A DNA stretch of 64,000 nt from Microcoleus sp. bin48.metabat.b7b8b9.023 (GCF_013299185.1 NZ_JAAFKG010000010.1:61262-125261); one strand, 5' to 3'. Shown: positions 44,002 through 53,161, numbered from the stretch's first letter. Numbers and translations are program-made. The notes: a model not told the origin generated them from the sequence alone.

Positions 44002-44514
44002 TCAGTCAATGCTTAACAGCCAAGTCCCTAAATAACGCATCAATGGAACGTCCCCAGGAGTGCGGATGCGGACGTTGAAATGGTACATTCCGCCCGGAAT
44101 TGGGTTTCTGACGTTGGAGAGGACAACTTCAACGTTGTTGCCGGCAGGAATTGGCTCTGCGGGATAAATTTCTATGAATCGGTTTTCTTTGTCCCAGATT
44201 ACTTCTTGCAATGCTATTGTTTTGTCTTTGACGCGCACCTTAATGTCTTTTTGGTCGAATTCGCCTTTGTAATAGTCTGGATAAGTAATGTTGAGTTGGG
44301 CGATCGCCAAACTTACTTTTTTGGAAGGAATTCGCAGCCGGTATCTGTCGCCAACCATTCCGGCTTTGCCGTAATCCAAGCGATAGTTTAGCTGGTTGCC
44401 GCGTTCTGGGCCGCCGAAAATCGTGAATCCCGGCATCGACTGGGCTAAACTGAGGGCTGGCAAGCCTGTCAGCAAGCAACCTGTAACTGCTAGTGCTGAA
44501 AATAATCGTTTCAT
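44002..44514 (-). CDS. DUF2808 family secreted protein
   Basis: 170 residues from ATG 44512-44514 (an in-frame ATG at 44532 adds six residues). A signal peptide is clear: KRLFSALAVTGCLLTGLPALSLA, followed by the DUF2808 beta-rich domain (LRIPSKKVSLAIAQLNITYPDYY, IYPAEPIPAGNNVEVVLSNVRNP, GGMYHFNVR). The family is nearly restricted to cyanobacteria and is predicted to be periplasmic or cell-surface; function unknown. Length is normal. Confidence 0.88.
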   Translation of the reverse strand: MKRLFSALAVTGCLLTGLPALSLAQSMPGFTIFGGPERGNQLNYRLDYGKAGMVGDRYRLRIPSKKVSLAIAQLNITYPDYYKGEFDQKDIKVRVKDKTIALQEVIWDKENRFIEIYPAEPIPAGNNVEVVLSNVRNPIPGGMYHFNVRIRTPGDVPLMRYLGTWLLSID

Positions 44515-44814
44515 AATCACTCCTCTCATCAAATTTACAATGGAACCTTAAATATTTACTGCGGGCAATTTGCGATGAATGCCTTTAATATATCGAATGT
44601 CTCAACAATTTGATGAGTGCGATCGGCCGCCCTCGGTCAATTATTTTTGGCGTAATACTGACAACTGACATTCAAACTACAGAATTAGGCAGCGTTTTAT
44701 TGTATCATGGCATGCTGCAAATTTAAGACTTTAGCAAAATTGAATCTATAAGACAAGTTAAAGAAGCGAGTGTAATTTTGGGGATCGGCTTTAGTATCAA
44801 CGTGAGAAGCCAGC

Positions 44815-45022
44815 AGAATCGATTTCAACCGCCACGCCAGCCAGCGATTGAAATCGCGCTTACACAAACGATGTCCGCCTCCGCGGACTGTCCAAGCCAG
44901 CCAGCGATTAAATCGCGCCTACACAAACGATGTCCGCCTCTGGGCGGACTAGGAAATTTGAATTTCAACCTGCGGAGGCAGGTTTTGTCTGTGTAGACGC
45001 GGTTTCAACCGCCCTGTCTGTG
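44815..45022. repeat. Palindromic repeats upstream of pntA1
   Basis: Copies of CAGCGATTGAAATCGCGC and TACACAAACGATGTCCGCCT with CCTCCGCGGACTGTCC, then GCGGAGGCAGGTTTTGTCTG with GACGCGGTTTCAACCGCC, the reverse of the GGCGGTTGAAACCGCG family. Several hairpins are possible. The 520-bp gap otherwise holds the AT-rich stretch upstream of the DUF2808 gene and the probable pnt promoter. Confidence 0.75.
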
Positions 45023-45049
45023 TCTGTGTCTAGAGTATAAGGAGAGTCC

Positions 45050-46198
45050 ATGAAATTAGCGATCGCCAAAGAAGTCGAAGCAGGGGAACGCCGGGTAGCC
45101 TTAGTACCCGACGCTGTAGCCCGATTAGTCAAACAAGGCGTCGAAGTTTGGGTTGAGGCGGGTGCGGGTGCAAAATCCTTTTTCTCGGATCTTGCTTACG
45201 AAGAAGCCGGAGCTCGTGTTGTCGCCGATACCGCTACGCTGTGGGGCGAAGCCGATGTCGTCGTCAAAATTGGGGAGCTCAAAGAATCAGAAGTTCACCA
45301 ACTTCGCGAAGGAGGAGTTTTCATCGGATTTTTGAATCCCTTGGGAAATCCGGCGTTAGTACAGCGGTTGGCCGATCGCAAAATAACAGCATTCAGCATG
45401 GAAATGATTCCGCGCACCAGCCGCGCCCAAAGCATGGACGCGCTGTCATCCCAGGCCAACGTTGCGGGTTACAAAGCCGTACTGATCGCAGCCTGTGCAT
45501 TACCGAAATATTTCCCGATGTTGACAACGGCGGCGGGTACAATTCGCCCCGCGAAAATATTGGTGATGGGCGTGGGCGTTGCGGGCTTACAGGCGATCGC
45601 CACGGCGCGCCGTTTGGGCGCAGTCGTCGAAGCATTTGACATCCGCCCGGAAACAAAAGAACAAGTACAAAGTTTGGGCGCAAAATTTATTGATGTCGAA
45701 CTTAAGGAAGAAACTGTAGCAGCAGGCGGCTATGCTAAAGAATTATCAGAAGCAGCTAAAGAACACACTCGCCAAGTGCTCACCCAGCACGTCGGCGCTT
45801 CTGATGCAGTAATTACAACCGCTCAAGTTCCTGGTAGAAAAGCCCCGATTTTAGTTACCAGAGAAATGGTTTCTCAGATGAAACCGGGAGCAATAATTGT
45901 TGACCTCGCGGCAGAACAAGGTGGCAATTGTGAGTGTACAGAAGCAGGCAAAGATGTTGAATGGAACGGAGTTAATGTCATCGGCCCGATTAATTTACCG
46001 TCGTCGATGCCAGTACACGCTAGCGAAACTTACTCGAAGAATGTCTCGGCTTTGCTTCAGTTGATGTTGAAAGATAAGGAACTCAATTTAAATTTTGAAG
46101 ATGATATCATTGCTGGTTCTTGTGTGGCTCGCGATGGCGAGATTAGCAATCAGCGGGTGCGGGATGCTTTGGCTGCTCAGGCTTCAGTAGTTAGTTAG
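45050..46198 (+). CDS. pntA: NAD(P) transhydrogenase alpha subunit part 1
   Basis: 382 residues, the soluble NAD(H)-binding domain I. Starts MKLAIAKEVEAGERRVALVP, with the AlaDH/PNT signature EMIPRTSRAQSMDALSSQANVAGYKAVLI and the Rossmann loop KILVMGVGVAGLQAIATARRLGA. It works with the membrane subunits to couple hydride transfer from NADH to NADP+ with proton import. In cyanobacteria the alpha subunit is split in two. Ribosome site AAGGAGAG eight bases before ATG. A repeat array of about 390 bp separates it from pntA2. Confidence 0.95.
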   Translation: MKLAIAKEVEAGERRVALVPDAVARLVKQGVEVWVEAGAGAKSFFSDLAYEEAGARVVADTATLWGEADVVVKIGELKESEVHQLREGGVFIGFLNPLGNPALVQRLADRKITAFSMEMIPRTSRAQSMDALSSQANVAGYKAVLIAACALPKYFPMLTTAAGTIRPAKILVMGVGVAGLQAIATARRLGAVVEAFDIRPETKEQVQSLGAKFIDVELKEETVAAGGYAKELSEAAKEHTRQVLTQHVGASDAVITTAQVPGRKAPILVTREMVSQMKPGAIIVDLAAEQGGNCECTEAGKDVEWNGVNVIGPINLPSSMPVHASETYSKNVSALLQLMLKDKELNLNFEDDIIAGSCVARDGEISNQRVRDALAAQASVVS

Positions 46199-46204
46199 AT
46201 AATG

Positions 46205-46590
46205 ATGGTTCGTAGTAAGGACTTCAGTCCTTAAAGGTTCGTAGTAAGGACTTCAGTCCTCAAGGTTCGTAGTAAGGACTTCAGTCCTTAAAGGTTCGTA
46301 GTAAGGACTTCAGTCCTCAAGGTTCGTAGTAAGGACTTCAGTCCTTAAAGGTTCGTATTAAAGACTGAAGTCCTCAAGGTTCGTAGTAAGGACTTCAGTC
46401 CTCAAGGCTCGTAGTAAGGACTTCAGTCCTTAAAGGTTCGTATTAAAGACTTTAGTCTTTAAAATGAATAAAGAAGGACTAAAGTCCTCACTACGAACCT
46501 GTAGTAAGGACTTTAGTCTGAAAAATTCGTATTAAAGACTAAAGTCTGAAATCTGAATAAAGAAGGACTAAAGTCCTCACTACGAACCTA
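46205..46590. repeat. GGTTCGTAGTAAGGACTTCAG tandem and inverted array between pntA1 and pntA2
   Basis: Eight to nine direct near-repeats of about 29-30 bp (GGTTCGTAGTAAGGACTTCA + GTCCTTAAA or GTCCTCAA), then two longer inverted modules with GAATAAAGAAGGACTAAAGT. The array splits the transhydrogenase operon. It belongs to the same family as 25374, 30911 and 63625. Confidence 0.9.
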
Positions 46591-46618
46591 ATTACAAATT
46601 ACCAAATTACCAATTGTT

Positions 46619-46912
46619 ATGGCAGAAGGATTGATTGCAGGTTTAGTGGTGTTTACCCTAGCGTCGTTTGTGGGATTTGAAGTAATTAACAAAGTCCCAC
46701 CGACGCTACATACACCTTTGATGTCGGGTTCCAATGCGATTTCGGGAATTGCCGTTTTAGGCGCAATTCTAATTTCAGGACAAGGTAATGTGACAGTTAC
46801 TTCTATTTTAGGGACGATCGCGATCGCCCTTGCCACAATTAACGTTGTCGCTGGTTTCTTAGTCACCGATCGAATGTTGCAAATGTTCAAGAAAAAAGAG
46901 GTTAAAGCGTGA
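46619..46912 (+). CDS. NAD(P) transhydrogenase alpha subunit part 2 (membrane)
   Basis: 97 residues with three membrane helices and the conserved GFEVINKVPPTLHTPLMSGSN region of proton-channel domain II. It ends VTDRMLQMFKKKE and overlaps pntB by GTGA. It forms the membrane half of the alpha chain with the protein from 45050. Start ATG 46619; the preceding bases CAAATTACCAATTGTT show no strong ribosome site. Confidence 0.94.
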   Translation: MAEGLIAGLVVFTLASFVGFEVINKVPPTLHTPLMSGSNAISGIAVLGAILISGQGNVTVTSILGTIAIALATINVVAGFLVTDRMLQMFKKKEVKA

Positions 46913-48318
46913 GCGATTTTCTGCCAAGTGGCATTCAACTAGGTTATTTAGTTGCCGCATCTTTGTTTATTATCGGTTTGAAACAGTTGGGATCGCCCGC
47001 AACCGCGCGTCAAGGGAATGTGTTAGCTGCGATCGGGATGTTAATTGCGATCGTTGGTACGTTACTGGAAAAACAAGTAGTCAGCTACGAATTGATTGCA
47101 GTCGGAATTATCGTCGGTTCCATTTTGGGAACAATTATGGCGAAAACCGTCGCGATGACGGATATGCCGCAGATGGTGGGTTTGCTTAACGGTTTCGGGG
47201 GTGCGGCTTCTGCACTCGTGGCTGTGGGCGAATTCTGGCGCTATCTCAGCATCCCCCAATCGCCAACTCCCGACGCGACAATCACGATCCTTTTGGGCGT
47301 GTTGATTGGCGGGATTACTTTCACAGGTAGCCTTGTGGCGTTTGCGAAGCTGCAAGAATTGCTACCGGGTGCGCCGATGACGTTTCCGCTGCAACAGCCG
47401 TTTAATGCCATGCTGGCGATCGCACTTTTAGCCGGCAGCGGTTATATGCTGATGAATCCCGAAAATGTGCCGGTATTCCTCGGTTTGGTGGCGATTTCCA
47501 ACATCCTGGGAATCATGTTTGTGCTACCGATTGGCGGCGGCGATATGCCCGTGGTGGTGTCGCTGCTTAACTCCTATTCGGGGATTGCGGCGAGTGTGGC
47601 TGGGTTCATTTTGATGAACAATATGCTGATTATCGCTGGTGCATTGGTGGGCGCGTCGGGGATTATTTTGACGCAAATCATGTGTAAGGGGATGAATCGA
47701 TCGCTTTCTAGCGTGTTATTTAGTGCCTTTGGTAGCGGTGGTGCTAGTGCTGCGGCGGCTGGGGCTGCTGGTGGGGCGATCGACAAAACAGTCCGCAGCA
47801 TCAATCTCGAAGAAAGTGCGATGATGTTAGGCTATGCGCGATCGGTTGTGATCATTCCCGGCTACGGGATGGCTGTAGCGCAAGCACAACACGCCGTGCG
47901 CGAGTTAGCCGACGGTTTGGAAAAAATGGGTGTTGACGTGAAATACGCGATTCACCCGGTGGCTGGGCGGATGCCTGGGCACATGAATGTGTTGCTAGCG
48001 GAAGCAAACGTGCCTTATCCGCAGTTGTACGATATGGACGATATCAACCCGCAATTTGAGGAAACCGATGTTGCTTTGGTAATCGGTGCGAATGATGTGG
48101 TGAATCCGGCGGCGCGTCACGATACGGCGAGCCCGATTTACGGGATGCCGATTTTGGAGGTTGATAAGGCTAAACATACGATCGTAATTAAGCGCGGGAT
48201 GAGTGCTGGTTTTTCGGGTGTTGACAATGAGTTGTTTTATAAGGATAAGACGATGATGTTGTTTGGTAGCGCTAAGGATGTGGTTGCGAAGTTGGTTGCT
48301 GAGGTGAAGCAGTTGTAG
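46909..48318 (+). CDS. pntB: NAD(P) transhydrogenase beta subunit
   Basis: 469 residues from GTG 46909, overlapping the previous gene by GTGA. Membrane helices occupy about residues 10-260 (NGFGGAASALVAVGEFWR is highly conserved), then the NADP(H)-binding domain III with VIIPGYGMAVAQAQHAVREL, YAIHPVAGRMPGHMNVLLAEA and VIGANDVVNPAARHD. With the two alpha pieces it makes the proton-translocating transhydrogenase. Length and motifs are complete. A clear terminator follows at 48371. Confidence 0.97.
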   Translation: MSDFLPSGIQLGYLVAASLFIIGLKQLGSPATARQGNVLAAIGMLIAIVGTLLEKQVVSYELIAVGIIVGSILGTIMAKTVAMTDMPQMVGLLNGFGGAASALVAVGEFWRYLSIPQSPTPDATITILLGVLIGGITFTGSLVAFAKLQELLPGAPMTFPLQQPFNAMLAIALLAGSGYMLMNPENVPVFLGLVAISNILGIMFVLPIGGGDMPVVVSLLNSYSGIAASVAGFILMNNMLIIAGALVGASGIILTQIMCKGMNRSLSSVLFSAFGSGGASAAAAGAAGGAIDKTVRSINLEESAMMLGYARSVVIIPGYGMAVAQAQHAVRELADGLEKMGVDVKYAIHPVAGRMPGHMNVLLAEANVPYPQLYDMDDINPQFEETDVALVIGANDVVNPAARHDTASPIYGMPILEVDKAKHTIVIKRGMSAGFSGVDNELFYKDKTMMLFGSAKDVVAKLVAEVKQL

Positions 48319-48370
48319 GATTTTGCAACCGCTGATGAAGGCAGATTAACGCGGATTAACGCAGATGATT

Positions 48371-48406
48371 AAACCCGGTTTATCCAATAAACCGGGTTTT
48401 TGTTTT
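48371..48406. terminator. Terminator of the pnt genes
   Basis: AAACCCGGTTTAT pairs with ATAAACCGGGTTT over a short loop, followed by TTGTTTT on the plus strand. Its symmetry would also terminate the minus-strand Sel1 gene at 48418. Confidence 0.75.
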
Positions 48407-48417
48407 GGGCGATTTTT

Positions 48418-48780
48418 TTATGCAATGCTAGCTTGGTTCACATATTCACTGGAAATGGGTGTATGTGAAAATCCTTGTTCTCTGGCTGTTTGAAACCATT
48501 TTTCTGCTTCTGTGCGATCGGCTGATACACCATCAGCACCGCACAGATAAATTCCTGCTAAGTTGTTTGAGGCAACAGCGTAACCTTGATCTGCGGATTT
48601 GATGTACCATTTAATTGCTTCTAATATCATCTTTTCCCGACCTAATCCTAAATGGTACATACTAGCAATGATGCACTGGGATTCGGCATTTCCTTGTTCT
48701 GCTAGTGGTTTTAACAAGGTAAAGGCTTGGGTATAATCTTGGGTATTAAAAGCGGCTAGACCTTTTTCTAATTCAGACAT
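48418..48780 (-). CDS. Sel1-repeat protein
   Basis: 120 residues with Sel1-like tandem helices: AEQGNAESQCIIASMYHLGLG, then IKWYIKSADQGYAVASNNLAG and WFQTAREQG, about three units. Such proteins are protein-interaction scaffolds. No signal peptide, so cytoplasmic. It precedes the Cys-rich small gene on the same strand by 28 bp, so they may form a unit. Confidence 0.85.
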   Translation of the reverse strand: MSELEKGLAAFNTQDYTQAFTLLKPLAEQGNAESQCIIASMYHLGLGREKMILEAIKWYIKSADQGYAVASNNLAGIYLCGADGVSADRTEAEKWFQTAREQGFSHTPISSEYVNQASIA

Positions 48781-48808
48781 TTTGGTTCTCCGTTTTTTAG
48801 GTTAACTT

Positions 48809-49021
48809 TTACGGCCCTGGAAAGTTTTCGTTAAAAGATTGAGGACAGGGGCGATCTTTGGGCCAAGGGAATGTTGCTAAAGCTGCGTAACCCTTGCATT
48901 TATAAGCGCAAATTTTATAGTCACTATTAGGATCGGCAGACAAGAATTCTCCACTATATTCGCATCTTTTGCGTGGCTGCTGGCTAGTAGATTCACTGCT
49001 ATCACTGTTATCTGGTTGCAT
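48809..49021 (-). CDS. Small Cys-containing protein, unknown
   Basis: 70 residues. Ser/Asp-rich start, then RKRCEYSGEFLSADPNSDYKIC and AYKCKGYAALATFPWP, with four Cys in all. It reads like a small zinc- or disulfide-stabilised domain. No family is recognised. Immediately upstream of the Sel1 gene on the same strand and probably co-transcribed with it. Confidence 0.5.
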   Translation of the reverse strand: MQPDNSDSSESTSQQPRKRCEYSGEFLSADPNSDYKICAYKCKGYAALATFPWPKDRPCPQSFNENFPGP

Positions 49022-49104
49022 GGTAACAAAAGGCGATCAATTATAAGTTTGAACTCATACTATGATATCATTAAATGAATCGAATACTAATATTTTAACA
49101 GTCA

Positions 49105-49446
49105 TTAATAAACTCTATCTAATTGTTGAGATTTCTGATTTTGCTCTTTAAGCTGACGCATTTTCAAGACAAAAGGTGATGGATTGCGATCGTATTCAGC
49201 TTCAGCTTTTAGGCAATATTCTAACCAATCTCCTACATATTTACCTACAGTTTTGGGATTTTCCAGATAGTAGAGAATCGTAGCATAAACTTGAGCCATA
49301 GTCACTGTCCGAAATTTTTGAGCTATGGCTTCAGGAGTTTGGCCGCGGTGGATGTATTCGTAGAGAATGTGTTCGATACCGACGCGGGTTCCTTTGATGC
49401 GGATATCTTCTGGTGTTAAAAATTCAAAGTAATCTTCTAATTGCAT
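49105..49446 (-). CDS. DUF433 domain protein
   Basis: 113 residues. IRIKGTRVGIEHILYEYIHRGQTPEAIAQ matches the DUF433 (VapB45-like) helix-turn-helix, followed by MAQVYATILYYLENP. DUF433 proteins usually act as antitoxins of PIN-like DUF5615 toxins; no partner gene is next to this one. Three other DUF433 genes lie at 52016, 53709 and 57524, and this one is the most diverged of them. Confidence 0.85.
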   Translation of the reverse strand: MQLEDYFEFLTPEDIRIKGTRVGIEHILYEYIHRGQTPEAIAQKFRTVTMAQVYATILYYLENPKTVGKYVGDWLEYCLKAEAEYDRNPSPFVLKMRQLKEQNQKSQQLDRVY

Positions 49447-49618
49447 GATGGTTGATCATTTTCCCTGTGACTTTTGGGCGTATACTGAGTTTAGCACGTC
49501 AGTTACGGGAACTCCGCCTACTCCGGCAGGGAATTAATTCCCCAGCCGTTTTCGGGAATACGTTAGTTAGCTGATGTAGAAATTCTCAACTTATTTAGAA
49601 CTTGCGCGTCGAGACCAA

Positions 49619-49684
49619 AGAAACCGGGTTTTTCGCAGTTTTTACGGTTTTAAACGAAGTATTATCGAAAAAAACCCGGTTTCT
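49619..49684. repeat. AGAAACCGGG family inverted repeat (copy 3)
   Basis: AGAAACCGGGTTTTTCG and AAAAAAACCCGGTTTCT flank 30 bp. It lies upstream of the COP23 gene and inside an artificial extension of its frame, supporting the later GTG start. Confidence 0.85.
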
Positions 49685-49751
49685 GACTCCCTGTAAGTCC
49701 TATTATTATCGCTGTTGTTGTCTATCAAAATTTAATCGAGGATTCAGTACC

Positions 49752-50375
49752 GTGAGCAATAATGGAAATTTCTTTAACGTCGCAAACCTGACTATCGGTG
49801 TACTAGGTTTGTTAGCTGCTGTTGGCGGTGCGGGAATTGCTGTTGTTCAAGGTTGGCCGCCTCTGTTGGTTGGACAAAATGCTCGTTTTTCCTGCCAACT
49901 TCAGCCAGATACTCAGCGGGGAGGTGATGTTTGGACTGTTATGTACCGTCACGATAAAGGTCAACAACCTTGGCTGAAAATGGTGACAACTTTAGGCGGT
50001 GATTATACGCCTCTAAAACGCTGCCAAATAATTTCTGAAACCTTGAATGATTATCGAAAAGATGGTTTAATTCGGTTAGCGTATAGAGACGAGCCTAAGA
50101 CGCCGAATCAATACGTGATTTGTGCTAAAACTAAGTTGAATAATAGCGACGATGGTTGTCCGCTGGTGGTGACGTTGAAGCCCGGTAGCGATACGGAGGC
50201 TTATCAAGCAATGCGAGATATGACTGAAAATTTGTTGAATGGTGGTAATGCGGTTTATCAAAATAGCGATGGTAAGTTGGCCACTTCTAAGTTTTCTCCG
50301 TCTTCGCGAGAGATTGATTTAACTCCTTTTTTGGCAGAGGAGGATCGGATTGCTGGTTCTAATTCTGCTAAGTGA
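49752..50375 (+). CDS. COP23-domain protein
   Basis: 207 residues from GTG 49752, with CGAGG upstream; the frame is open back to 49602 but that part is the repeat at 49619. An N-terminal membrane anchor (NLTIGVLGLLAAVGGAGIAVV) precedes a secreted domain with FSCQLQPDTQRGGDVWTVMY, YVICAKTKL and CPLVVTLKPG, the COP23 pattern. COP23 was first seen as a circadian-oscillating membrane-associated protein in a cyanobacterium; its biochemical role is not known. Two pairs of Cys could form disulfides. Confidence 0.85.
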   Translation: MSNNGNFFNVANLTIGVLGLLAAVGGAGIAVVQGWPPLLVGQNARFSCQLQPDTQRGGDVWTVMYRHDKGQQPWLKMVTTLGGDYTPLKRCQIISETLNDYRKDGLIRLAYRDEPKTPNQYVICAKTKLNNSDDGCPLVVTLKPGSDTEAYQAMRDMTENLLNGGNAVYQNSDGKLATSKFSPSSREIDLTPFLAEEDRIAGSNSAK

Positions 50376-50407
50376 TATTAAATTTATAGGAATTACGCAT
50401 GGGGTTC

Positions 50408-50473
50408 AGAAACCGGGTTTTTTACGAAAATACTTCGTTACATCTCGCAGATTTGGAAAAAAACCCGGTTTCT
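50408..50473. repeat. AGAAACCGGG family inverted repeat (copy 4)
   Basis: AGAAACCGGGTTTTTTACG and GAAAAAAACCCGGTTTCT in the gap downstream of COP23. It could act as a terminator for it. Confidence 0.85.
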
Positions 50474-50666
50474 TTGGTCGGAGTGCGTAAGTCCTGATTC
50501 ATTGAAAAATTCGTTTTGGCTAATTGTTATAACCCTCAACTTGCTGGTAATATCCTGGCTGGTAAGTCGCAGTGCCAGGTATCGAAAACCCAGACACCGC
50601 ATGACTTCGTGGATTTTATTTTCCTCACCATTTTTAATAAAAAATCGAAGCCTTTATAGGCTTAAA

Positions 50667-51569
50667 TTATTTTTTAAAGTTTTTCTTCATCCACCCCAAA
50701 CCAAAACCAAACTCCCCCATCTCCAACCTAAAATACTTCACCACCAACACCACACACACATAAATCCCCAAAACCCCCAAAACACCAAAATCCACTAACC
50801 ACGACCAGAACGCCCAAACAACAGATATTATGATGTCTTTTAACGAATTTGCTTTAGCAACGGGTTGATTTAGCAAATCCGACTTATTTTCCTGTTTTTT
50901 ATAATCTGCTTTAGGAGTCGGTTGATTTTCCCAAGATTGATTTGCCAGATAAGTTTTAATCGGAATTCCCCTCGGAACTTCATCTTTCAACAAACCGTGA
51001 ACCGCGACCACTTTACCGCTAGTATCTAAAACAGGCGCACCACTTATCCCAACAGAAACTCCAGCTATATAATTAATTCCATAGCCCTCCGTCAAGAAAA
51101 CATTAATCCTCGATACTGAACCTTCCAAAAATTCCGGCGCTAAATCTTCGTTTTGAAGAACAGGAAAACCAGAAATATAGATTTTATGTCCTACTTTCAG
51201 TTCGTTAGAATCACCAAAATTGACACTCGGATAAGGACAATTTTCCCCGGCAGACTTAAACGTCACCACTGCCAAATCGAAATTGGGACTTGTTTGAATA
51301 CTGTCAGTTGTATGACTTTGTTTATCCTGATAAGTTTGCAGTTTCAAACTATAGCCTTTAACCACATGACCAGCCGTGAGAACAGTGCAAACTCCCTTTT
51401 TTCCCGGTATAATAAACCCGGTACCGTGTCCGGCTTGATTTTCGTAGTAAATCAGGACGAGGCTCTTGTTAACTGTTTCAGCAATTTCTTGAGATGACTT
51501 CGGCTGGGAGCAGCTTGTTAAGGATAGTCCGATGACGGTAAAAATTAGCCAGCAAGAGCGGAATTTCAT
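50667..51569 (-). CDS. Trypsin-like serine protease lipoprotein with C-terminal membrane anchor
   Basis: 300 residues from ATG 51567-51569; the frame extends to 51671 but the family-type lipoprotein signal begins here. Lipobox LSLTSCSQ near residue 20, then an S1-type protease: His in LTAGHVVKG, Asp in NFDLAVVTF and nucleophile Ser in GVSVGISGAPVLD, so the triad is complete. The end has a single membrane helix (LGVLGIYVCVVLVVKYF). A related, gutted gene lies at 53180. Likely acts in the periplasm or on the surface; substrate unknown. Confidence 0.85.
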   Translation of the reverse strand: MKFRSCWLIFTVIGLSLTSCSQPKSSQEIAETVNKSLVLIYYENQAGHGTGFIIPGKKGVCTVLTAGHVVKGYSLKLQTYQDKQSHTTDSIQTSPNFDLAVVTFKSAGENCPYPSVNFGDSNELKVGHKIYISGFPVLQNEDLAPEFLEGSVSRINVFLTEGYGINYIAGVSVGISGAPVLDTSGKVVAVHGLLKDEVPRGIPIKTYLANQSWENQPTPKADYKKQENKSDLLNQPVAKANSLKDIIISVVWAFWSWLVDFGVLGVLGIYVCVVLVVKYFRLEMGEFGFGLGWMKKNFKK

Positions 51570-51766
51570 GAATTTTGCTGATAGTTTTAGGGAATAAGGG
51601 AGTAAATGAATAATTTCTACAACAGTGATATGTTGTTTTCCAGGCAGGAGATTAATATGAAAGTATATCATTTTTTTGCGATCGTAGCTACGGGTAAGGA
51701 GATGGGAGCGATCGCCGATGATAAGTTAAGATTAAAAACCTCTCGATCTCTCGCTGGTAGCCAAGT

Positions 51767-51880
51767 CTAGATCCCCCTAAATCCCCCTTAAGAAGGGGGA
51801 CTTTGAGCGCACTCTTGTCCAAGGGCGACTTTGACTCCACTCTTGTCCCCCCCTTCTTAAGGGGGGCTAGGGGGGATCTA
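51767..51880. repeat. C-run/G-run palindromic repeat (copy 4)
   Basis: GATCCCCCTAAATCCCCCTT with AAGAAGGGGG and, reversed, CCCCCCTTCTTAAGGGGGG plus CTAGGGGGGATC. Same family as in rsmB. A half copy of the AAAAACCCGGTTTCT repeat follows near 51930-51945. The 450-bp gap holds nothing coding. Confidence 0.8.
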
Positions 51881-52015
51881 GATTTTGTGGACTCACTTAA
51901 TCTATCAACAGCAACGAAGTCTTTTCGTAAAAACCCGGTTTCTCGGCCCATGCTAAGTCCTATTCCGTTATAATCTAGATAGGATATTCTATCTGTAAAA
52001 ATGGGATAGTAAATA

Positions 52016-52342
52016 ATGACACTCACCGAATTAAAAATCGATATAGCATCCTTAAATTCAGCCGACAAAGCAGCGGCTATAGAAATTTTACTTCAAACCT
52101 TAAGCACTGGTGCTATAGGCATTAAAAAGACTCCCGGCGTGTGTGGCGGCGATGCTTGTGTTGGCAATACTCGCATACAAGTTTGGGTACTTGTCGGGTA
52201 TCGCCGTCTCGGATGCAGTGATGCTGAACTTTTTAAGTGCTATCCCCATTTGACTGCGGCTGATTTAGTCAATGCTTGGGCTTATGCTGATGCTTACCCA
52301 GAAGAAATTGAACAAGCAATCGAAGAAAATGAGGAAGCCTAA
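52016..52342 (+). CDS. DUF433 antitoxin-like protein
   Basis: 108 residues. IKKTPGVCGGDACVGNTRIQVWVLVGYRRLG is the DUF433 core with its Cys pair, followed by FKCYPHLTAADLVNAWAYADAYPEEIEQAI. DUF433 proteins pair with DUF5615 PIN-like toxins. A start-like stub (see 52346) follows where the toxin gene would begin. Close relative of 53709. Confidence 0.9.
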   Translation: MTLTELKIDIASLNSADKAAAIEILLQTLSTGAIGIKKTPGVCGGDACVGNTRIQVWVLVGYRRLGCSDAELFKCYPHLTAADLVNAWAYADAYPEEIEQAIEENEEA

Positions 52343-52345
52343 AAC

Positions 52346-52402
52346 ATGGCAGGAATTTATCTAATAGAAGATTTTAAATATAATAAAATCCTAAAGAATT
52401 AA
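52346..52402 (+). pseudogene. Remnant toxin start after DUF433 gene (possible)
   Basis: ATG four bases after the DUF433 stop opens a frame of 18 codons (MAGIYLIEDFKYNKILKN) before a stop. The position and the start resemble DUF5615 toxin beginnings of the form MAxLYxDExF, so it may be a decayed toxin. Weak, since it is so short. Confidence 0.3.
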
Positions 52403-52465
52403 TCGAACTGCAAAAATTGTACTAACCTTGGATATAAAGTCAATTAAATTACAACATTTTCAACT

Positions 52466-53161
52466 ATGTCAGATCAACCTTTTAACATCCGCCAACTAGA
52501 CGGCCTAGACTATGACGAAGCAGAACCGCTCCTGGATGATTATCAGGAAACGCTAATCGAGCTATTTGTCAATTCTCCCGAAGGAGAAGAATACTGTAAA
52601 GCTTATCCAGACGTTGGAGCTTGGATCTCGCACCTCATTTATTACGGTTTCGGCTATGAAGGTTGTACCCTACCTTCCATGAAAGTGGCAAATGTGGAAA
52701 CTATAATCGAAGACTTATTTCCCAGGAAACTGACTTTGCTTTCGCCGGAAGATAGTGAAGATGCTATCCCAGAATTATTGGCTTTCTGGCATTTTTTGAA
52801 ACGAGAATTTAAGCTGCAAAATGCCACTTCAATTATCAAACACCTGCGGGATATTGAGCCGGAATTTCAGGAAATTATGCAAGATTCCTCTAGATTCGGA
52901 ATTGCCAAATCCTTTGTAACGATGGGTCATAAAGCAGGGTTTGACATGACTACGGAGGAAGGTCTAAAACAATTTCAGGAGATATATAATGCTGAGATTG
53001 CCCCTACGCTTGCAGCTAAAAACTCCGATATGTTTGGATGGTCAAGCCCACCGATAAGTGGTAGTGGTTTCCATCCCTCTAAAGTAAGTAAAGAAAAGCA
53101 AAAAAAAACAAAAAAAATGGCGGCTGAATCGAGAAAACGCAACCGTACTAAGAAAAAATAA
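52466..53161 (+). CDS. Conserved hypothetical acidic protein with basic tail
   Basis: 231 residues. The N-terminal two thirds are helical and acidic (YDEAEPLLDDYQETLIELF, TIIEDLFPRKLTLL, AFWHFLKREFKLQNATSIIKHL), with a lysine-rich tail (SKEKQKKTKKMAAESRKRN). It resembles uncharacterised cyanobacterial proteins; no catalytic motif is visible. The basic tail could bind nucleic acid (inference). ATG 52466 has no near neighbour on the same strand. Confidence 0.7.
   Translation: MSDQPFNIRQLDGLDYDEAEPLLDDYQETLIELFVNSPEGEEYCKAYPDVGAWISHLIYYGFGYEGCTLPSMKVANVETIIEDLFPRKLTLLSPEDSEDAIPELLAFWHFLKREFKLQNATSIIKHLRDIEPEFQEIMQDSSRFGIAKSFVTMGHKAGFDMTTEEGLKQFQEIYNAEIAPTLAAKNSDMFGWSSPPISGSGFHPSKVSKEKQKKTKKMAAESRKRNRTKKK

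Noticed and set aside
46205..46590. CRISPR array between pntA1 and pntA2
   Set aside because: Units of about 29 bp are contiguous near-direct repeats without unique spacers, no cas genes nearby, and the family is dispersed through the window.
50502..50798. 98-codon plus-strand ORF downstream of COP23
   Set aside because: Its second half is antisense to the protease C terminus and is His/Pro/Lys-rich, an antisense artefact.
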